DNA of 64,000 nt from Chamaecrista fasciculata (lineage: Eukaryota; Streptophyta; Magnoliopsida; Fabales; Fabaceae): contig QANZ01029560.1 of assembly GCA_003254925.1 (NCBI GenBank), forward strand, positions 278,506 to 342,505, written 5' to 3'. Shown here piece after piece: positions 58,888 through 64,000 of the stretch (position 1 is the first letter of the stretch; each line of letters opens with the position of its first letter). Below the pieces are notes generated by a model that saw only the letters and a list, made by a program, of their open reading frames with translations, was not told the origin of the DNA and did not search any database. Made by a program: the position numbers and the translations under genes.

Positions 58888-58912
58888 ATATATATATATA
58901 TATATAAATATC
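58888..58912 (+). promoter_or_regulatory. TATA region of the LRR receptor kinase
   Basis: An (AT)n run ending in tatataaata lies 70-90 bp upstream of the ATG at 58980. Placement fits a core promoter, but the run may simply be a microsatellite. Confidence 0.4.
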
Positions 58913-58979
58913 GATCCTGTCGTTGAAAAAGAATCATAAAACTTATTTTGAATCTCCCAGTAGTGGACCAAATCAGAAG

Positions 58980-61900
58980 ATGAAGCTGAAGGAACCTTTC
59001 TCTCTATGCCTCCTCCTTTTGCTCCTCACATTTTCCATCTTACAATTTGGCAGTGAAGCTACTCTGCCACAATCCGAGTGTATGTGTTATTAATATGTAT
59101 ATATCTGTGTGTTAATGTTGGTGTTGGTGATGACTTTGAAGTTTGAATATATATTGATGGATATGTATTTGTATTTGTATTATATTCAGGGGATGCTCTG
59201 AAAGAAATAGCAAAGACGCTTGGAAAGGAGGATTGGGATTTCAAAGCAGATCCATGCAATAACTGGACTACCTTATATCCAGAGAAAGGCAAAGAAAATA
59301 ATGTTTCCTGCGATTGCACTATTGCCAACGACAACTTCTGCCATGTCGTTACCATGTAAGCAATCAAGCACCAATTTTACCTTTCTCTTTAATTTAATTA
59401 GTTTCTTCTTAATTTAGAATATTTACTTTTCGGTCTTTAAATTTAGAACAAACTAACAATTTCATCTTTAAAGGACCATCAAGTTGATAATTCAATCCTT
59501 AAAAGATTAAAATACATAATTTAATCGTTCTTAAAAAATTCAAATGATGTACTATTTAGTCCCTAAAAGAATCTAACGATGTACTCGATCTTTAGTATAT
59601 GAAAAAGATTAAAAAGTACAATCTTTACATCTTCCAAATATCGCAATCTTTCATATATGGAGTTATTACCTTAGTAGGCATCAAGTTGTTAGTTTGCTCT
59701 TAAATTTATCTCTAAAATATAATTTAGTCCCCAATATATTAAAAAAAATACTTTTGATACATTAATTTTTTTATAATAACATAAACTGTTCAATCTCCTC
59801 CAATAATGTTTAGAGTTTAGAATTTAGAATTTAAGTAATAAATAGTTGACATTTATAATATCTGAGTAATCAAATAATTGACATCATAAAAAAAATATCA
59901 GGAATCATAGAACTTATTTCGAATATATTGGAATTAAATCATAATTCTACAATAAATTTAAGGAGGAGAAAAATCTCTTGTTAATATAGATATATATAAA
60001 AGAAATTCACCCATTCATGTCTGATTAATTAATATTTGGGTATATCATTTCATGTCTTTGGGCTACACATTTATGGTAGGTGAAGAATTCATTGATCTTT
60101 GATAGGGTTTAATATCTAAGGAATTATATAGTGTAAAAGTTTTCTCTCAGTCTAGGCCCTAGGGACTTTTTTTTTTCTAAAAAACGGGGTAGTTCTTTTC
60201 AAATTTAAAACTATAAGATTTTAATTTGGATGGAAAATTGGATTCTATCTTCTGAGTTGGGTGTGCATGTTTGGATGAAAAGCTCTACTAGTATTACGAG
60301 TTTACTTGCTGCTGATGTATTTTTTTTTTTTTTGGTCAAAACTTGCTGCTGATGTTGCTGGGATCTTTACCCCACGAAGATTTTAGTTTTCTTTTTTTCT
60401 TTTTTTGTACTTTTACTTGTTGGGCTTAGCCCCTTGATTTTAACAACAAAAAAAAACCAATGAAGACTTTTTTCTCTTAAAAACATTCTCATGTCTCAAT
60501 CTTATCAGATAAATGTGAAATTGATTTTTTCCTATATTTGCAATTTTTGTTTTTTTTTTCCATAAAAACTTGCCGCCACTTTTCTTTATAATTACGGTAA
60601 TGTTATTAAACCCGGACCGAACCAGATGGTTGAACCGGTCCGACCGGAATCCGAGAGTGAAGACGGCTCAGTTTGGACCAGGGTTATTAAAACCGGACCA
60701 GATCGGTCGGTTCAACCGGTTGGATCGGGAACCGGGTACCAAGGCGGTCCGAGTTGTAGCAAGAACCACCTAAACAGTGAACCGGACATGAACCGTCTAA
60801 GAACCGCCCAAACCAGACTGAACCAGCAGTTTTGGGGGTTCAGCCCAAAACCTTGAATTTTTCTCCCAAATTGCTCAAAATGGCAGCAGCGGTTTAGATC
60901 TGATTCAGAATAAGAAAAAAAGGTTCAATCATCTTCATTCTCCTAATCCCCAACCTCCAACCCTAGCCGCATATCCCATTTGCAGTCGCTGGCTTGCTGT
61001 GTTGCTACTGATTCAATGTCCCTGGCTTGCTTCTACGTTTCTCTCCTCTTTGCTGCCACTCCCGGCCACTTCATCGCTGCATCTGTTTTGTGTGTTTTGT
61101 GCGTGGTGGTGTTTCATTCTAATTTATAAGTTTCTTTTTTAATTATTATCTATTTAATGTGGATAGAGCCTCTAAACAAAATGGCCTGATTTTTTGATCT
61201 GATTGTTATTTATTTCTTTAATGGTAGTTTATTTTCTTTTTAATTTTTGACTTGGTTATGATTTATTTCTTTATTGATTTATTTATTTATTGTGTTTATT
61301 TGACTATGATTATTAGAACCGTCAAAACGGGTTCCAACCCGCGGGTTGGACCCGTTTAACCCGCATAAATGGTGAGCCGGGTTGAAGTAATCTTGGCTCA
61401 CCAACAATTTTAACCCGCGTAAGCTGGCTCACCTGGCCCGCAGGCTATGGTGAGCTAACCCAGTGAGCTGGTGGGTTAGCTCACCAACCCACCATATAAA
61501 AAAGTTATAAAAATTTAAAATAAACATAATAAATTTACTTACTCACACTCACTCAATTTCACATTTCACACTAATTTTTTATAACTTTCAATTATAAAAT
61601 TCAATTCATTATTACTTATTTACTTATTACTTTAGTAGTATCACATTCTGAATTCACAAATCACAATCATCAGTATATATATATATGTTGTTTTATAATG
61701 TATTATGTACAAATTATAATGTATTATGTACAAAAAAAAATGACAGGTTGCAAAAATAAAATATACTTTGGAGTATGATGCAAAAAAAAAAAAAATTAGT
61801 GGGTTACGTGAGCCAACCCAGCTCACCAATTGCTGGTGAGCCGGGTTGGCGAAATCCTGGCTCACCACATATTCTAGCCCGGGTGAGCCAACCCGTATAA

Positions 61901-64000
61901 CCCGCAACCCGTGGTGGGCCAACCCGTGTGAGCCGGGTTGGCCACTTTGACGGCTCTAATGATTATGTTATAATGACTCTTTATGAATTTAATTATGACA
62001 TATTAAATTTAAATTTTATTATATGTAGACTTTTTTTTTAATTATAATTAGTAATTTATTATTTTGTTGGTCTATTATTTATTAATAAATTTATTTATAA
62101 ACGGTTCGACCCCGGTTGGACCATTGAACCTTGGACCGCTGCTTCGACCGGTTCATTGGCCGGTCCGGTTTTAATAACCTTGGTTTGGACTATTGGACTG
62201 CCCAAAATCGCTTCGGAGCGGATTGACCCGGGTTGAACCGTGACCCGGAGCGGTTGTTAGAAAATCGGCCGGGTCACTATTTTTTATGGAAAAATCATTT
62301 TTTTTTAGCTTTTTTTGTTGATTTTGTAGGCCAAATGCAAAAAAGTAATATGAAACTCGATAGAAAATATTGTAAATCTATCAAAACAAAGAAAAAAACC
62401 CAATTTTTCATTTTTACTAACCTAATAATTATTTATGTTGTGACTTTTGTATATTTTATTTATGTAGGACAATGAAATTATGGATTCACAAGTATATTGT
62501 TATATAAAATTTATAGTTATATTTTATCAATTATGAAATATCTATATTTAAAATAATTAATATTTGTTTCATTTATATATTTATGACGTCATCCGGTTCG
62601 ACCGTCGGTCCAACTGATTGAACCAATCAACTCGCGACCCGAAGGTCTGTTCGGGCCACTCTCCGGTCCGGTTTTATTTTACGAGTAATTAGTGTGTTGA
62701 GTCAACTTATCAACTTAACTCAAATTAATTCGGTATTGTTTGATTTGAGTTTATTTTCTTCAACTCAAGTCAACCCAACTTGTCCTGTAAAATATTGAAC
62801 TCAAATTAATTCGTCTTAAATCGAAACCAAATAAACCATTAATGATAGATAAATTTTAGAACCCTCTATTGTTTTAGTGAAATTTTTTTGTTATTTTTGT
62901 ATTTAGAGTTGTGTATCTTTGGAGAATATATCTATTTAAATTTAAATTGTTACATAGATACTGACAGAGATATATTATCATGTTAAATTCTTAAAGTTAG
63001 ATGACACAACACGACATATATTTATTTATATAAATAATTAAAAATTCATAAATTTGATGAAAACTTTAATAATTATAATATATATTCATAATGTATGTTA
63101 TATGTGTTATTATTTTATATAGCTTGTCATATTAAAGTCACAAAAAAATAATTTTATATTCTGAAATTTATAAATATGTGTCGGAAGCGTCTACACTTCA
63201 TAGCTTTAACCTCTATCAATTTCATTCATTAAAGTCTTTGGACATTTGTTTGTTATTCTTAATAAATTTCATTTGACTAGAAAAAACCAAAGATAAAGTA
63301 TTTATTGAAATGTCAATTGGCGGAAAAAATGTCATTTGGTATGTTATGTTTAACTATAGAATATTCAACAATCTAAATAGGTAATTTCAAATTAGTAAGG
63401 GATCAATTTGAAAAATTATAAAAATATATAAGATTAATGTGAAATAAACGAAACACAGGGGTAATTTATAATCTATCCCATACATAAGGGACCAGTTTAA
63501 GGTTTTGGCAAAACAAAAAAAAAAAGAAAGAAAAGTAACTCATCATCAAATATTAGCGCCATTATACCAAGTTTGGTTGGTCTATTGGTCAGCTCACTCA
63601 GTCATTTAAGCAAGTGTCCGGGTTCAAATTTTGTTTTGTGTATACAGTAACCAATTAGCTAGCAATTAAACCTTGCATGAATATCAGGGCAAAAATAAAA
63701 AATGAATGAATAACAAGAGATGTGTGCTCGTTAACTTAGGTAGCTAACAAGAAATGTGTGCTCACTTAAGCTCGTTAACAAGAAATAAAAATAGCGCCAT
63801 TAGGTAGCTGAAATTTAAATTTGTTCTTCTTTGTCTCTCTAACCCCGCCATTGCACTCATCTCAATCTTCATTTCTTCTTTTCTTTCATGGCGAACGAAC
63901 GTAGCATTCTGAAAGAACAAAATCTCCCTGGAAAGCTCCCACCAGAATTGGTCAAGTTACCTTACCTTTACGAAATGTAAGTCACTCCAAAACTCGAAAC
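58980..64000 (+). CDS. LRR receptor-like kinase, LRR-VIII-2 type, 5' part (continues past window)
   Basis: Three exons are visible. 58980-59079: MKLKEPFSLC plus a Leu-rich core, a signal peptide ending near ATLPQSE. 59190-59355: WDALKEIAKTLGKEDWDF, then ADPCNNW, VSCDC and FCHVV, the Cys-bearing N-cap of the ectodomain. 63905-63976: LKEQNLPGKLPPELVKLP, the first LRR. Junctions are GT-AG, and the exon 2/3 codon is split AT|C as usual for this subfamily, where each LRR is a separate phase-2 exon. The wording fits the At1g53430/At1g07650 group: membrane receptors with LRRs, a malectin-like domain, a transmembrane helix and a cytoplasmic kinase. Those later parts lie beyond 64000, so I cannot say whether the gene is complete. 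Intron 2 is 4549 bp and filled with repeats, unusually long. A truncated relative is at 46920-48423. Confidence 0.88.
59446..59699. mobile_element. MULE-like MITE with exact 9-bp duplication, in intron 2
   Basis: The ends are gaacaaactaacaattt and the complement 'gttgttagtttgctc' type end, of the 'gtaaactaacaattt' family. TTAAATTTA is exact on both sides (59437-59445 and 59700-59708). It sits 90 bp after the donor of exon 2. Confidence 0.8.
60679..62182. mobile_element. hAT-type element with 8-bp duplication (level 2 of nest)
   Basis: It begins CAGGGTTATTAAAACCGGAC and ends with the complement of CAAGGTTATTAAAACCGGAC. GTTTGGAC is exact on both sides (60671-60678 and 62183-62190), the 8-bp signature of hAT elements. 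No transposase is present. The left subterminal region is rich in 'aaccggtccgacc' motifs. It is interrupted by the element at 61314. Confidence 0.8.
61314..61958. mobile_element. hAT-type MITE with 8-bp duplication (level 3 of nest)
   Basis: It begins TAGAACCGTCAAA and ends with the complement of TAGAGCCGTCAAA. ATGATTAT is exact on both sides (61306-61313 and 61959-61966). Subterminal 'gtgagccgggttg' and 'caacccgcgggttgg' motifs are repeated in both orientations around an AT-rich centre. The minus-strand open frame 61641-61922 is an artefact of these repeats. Confidence 0.85.
63540..63904 (+). repeat. intron 2 end shared with 46920-47090, interrupted by a SINE
   Basis: 'aaatattagcgccatta', 'aatcttcatttctt' and 'ctttcatggcgaac' recur in the same order upstream of the truncated copy. 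A SINE (63569-63705: box A tggtctattgg, box B gggttcaaat) was inserted here after the duplication or lost there. A short tandem 'taacaagaaatgtgtgctc' repeat lies at 63713-63788. Confidence 0.65.

Larger units (their letters stand above)
60600..62685. mobile_element. outer hAT-like element (level 1 of nest)
   Basis: The left end 'gttattaaacccggaccgaa' and right end (complement of 'aaaataaaaccggaccggag') are inverted copies related to the inner element. Its body is split by the inner insertion. I could not fix an exact target duplication, so these ends are approximate. Non-coding. Confidence 0.55.

Noticed and set aside
61641-61922. 93-residue minus-strand frame
   Set aside because: Falls in the repeats of the level-3 hAT MITE.

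Overview
The window is nuclear DNA of a flowering plant, most likely a eudicot. The evidence is intron-rich genes with GT-AG junctions, plant-specific protein families (a DUF1645 protein, a plastid-type DXR, an SBT2-like subtilase, an LRR receptor kinase with the usual one-LRR-per-exon layout), Ty1/Copia elements primed by the plant Met-tRNA site, and a dense population of MITEs and SINEs. I cannot name the species. Six runs of N (1749, 3021, 4640, 10040, 30735, 40910-40944) mark assembly joins, and two of them have unmerged duplicate sequence on both sides.

Layout: 1-1748 is an exact 760-bp tandem repeat ending at an N. 5376-6239 is a single-exon DUF1645 gene (+). 8.9-10.6 kb holds an LTR fossil and two MITE fragments. 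10773-15532 is a whole-looking, very young Copia element (-). 16.4-17.7 kb is a Mutator-like element that captured part of a receptor-kinase gene, flanked by a ~120-bp duplication of its own target. 18.2-23.3 kb holds a duplicated DXR 3' flank, a small non-autonomous LTR element, a PIF/Harbinger-type element and a minisatellite. 23744-27987 is the complete 12-exon DXR gene (-), the committed enzyme of the plastid MEP isoprenoid pathway. 28.3-31.2 kb is MITE-rich. 32181-37060 is a second whole-looking Copia element with identical LTRs (+).

31.2-45.7 kb, apart from that Copia element, is a degenerate array of one unidentified repeat module. Each copy has a TATA-like box about 65 bp upstream of an ATG and an exon-like stretch of about 37 codons on the minus strand, with a potential splice donor after it. 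MITEs, a poly(A)-tailed retroinsertion and another Mutator-like element are inserted among the copies. 46.9-48.4 kb is a truncated LRR receptor kinase. 49053-54329 is a complete 10-exon subtilase gene (-). 54.7-58.9 kb holds several MITEs with clear 9-bp target duplications, a SINE and a retroposed U5 snRNA copy. 58980 to the right edge is the 5' part of an LRR-VIII-2-type receptor kinase (+), whose 4.5-kb second intron contains three nested hAT-type elements.

The host genes do not form a pathway together. They are ordinary neighbours separated by transposable elements. The truncated LRR-kinase copy and the 5' end of the intact-looking one share intron sequence and lie either side of the subtilase, so one derives from a local duplication.
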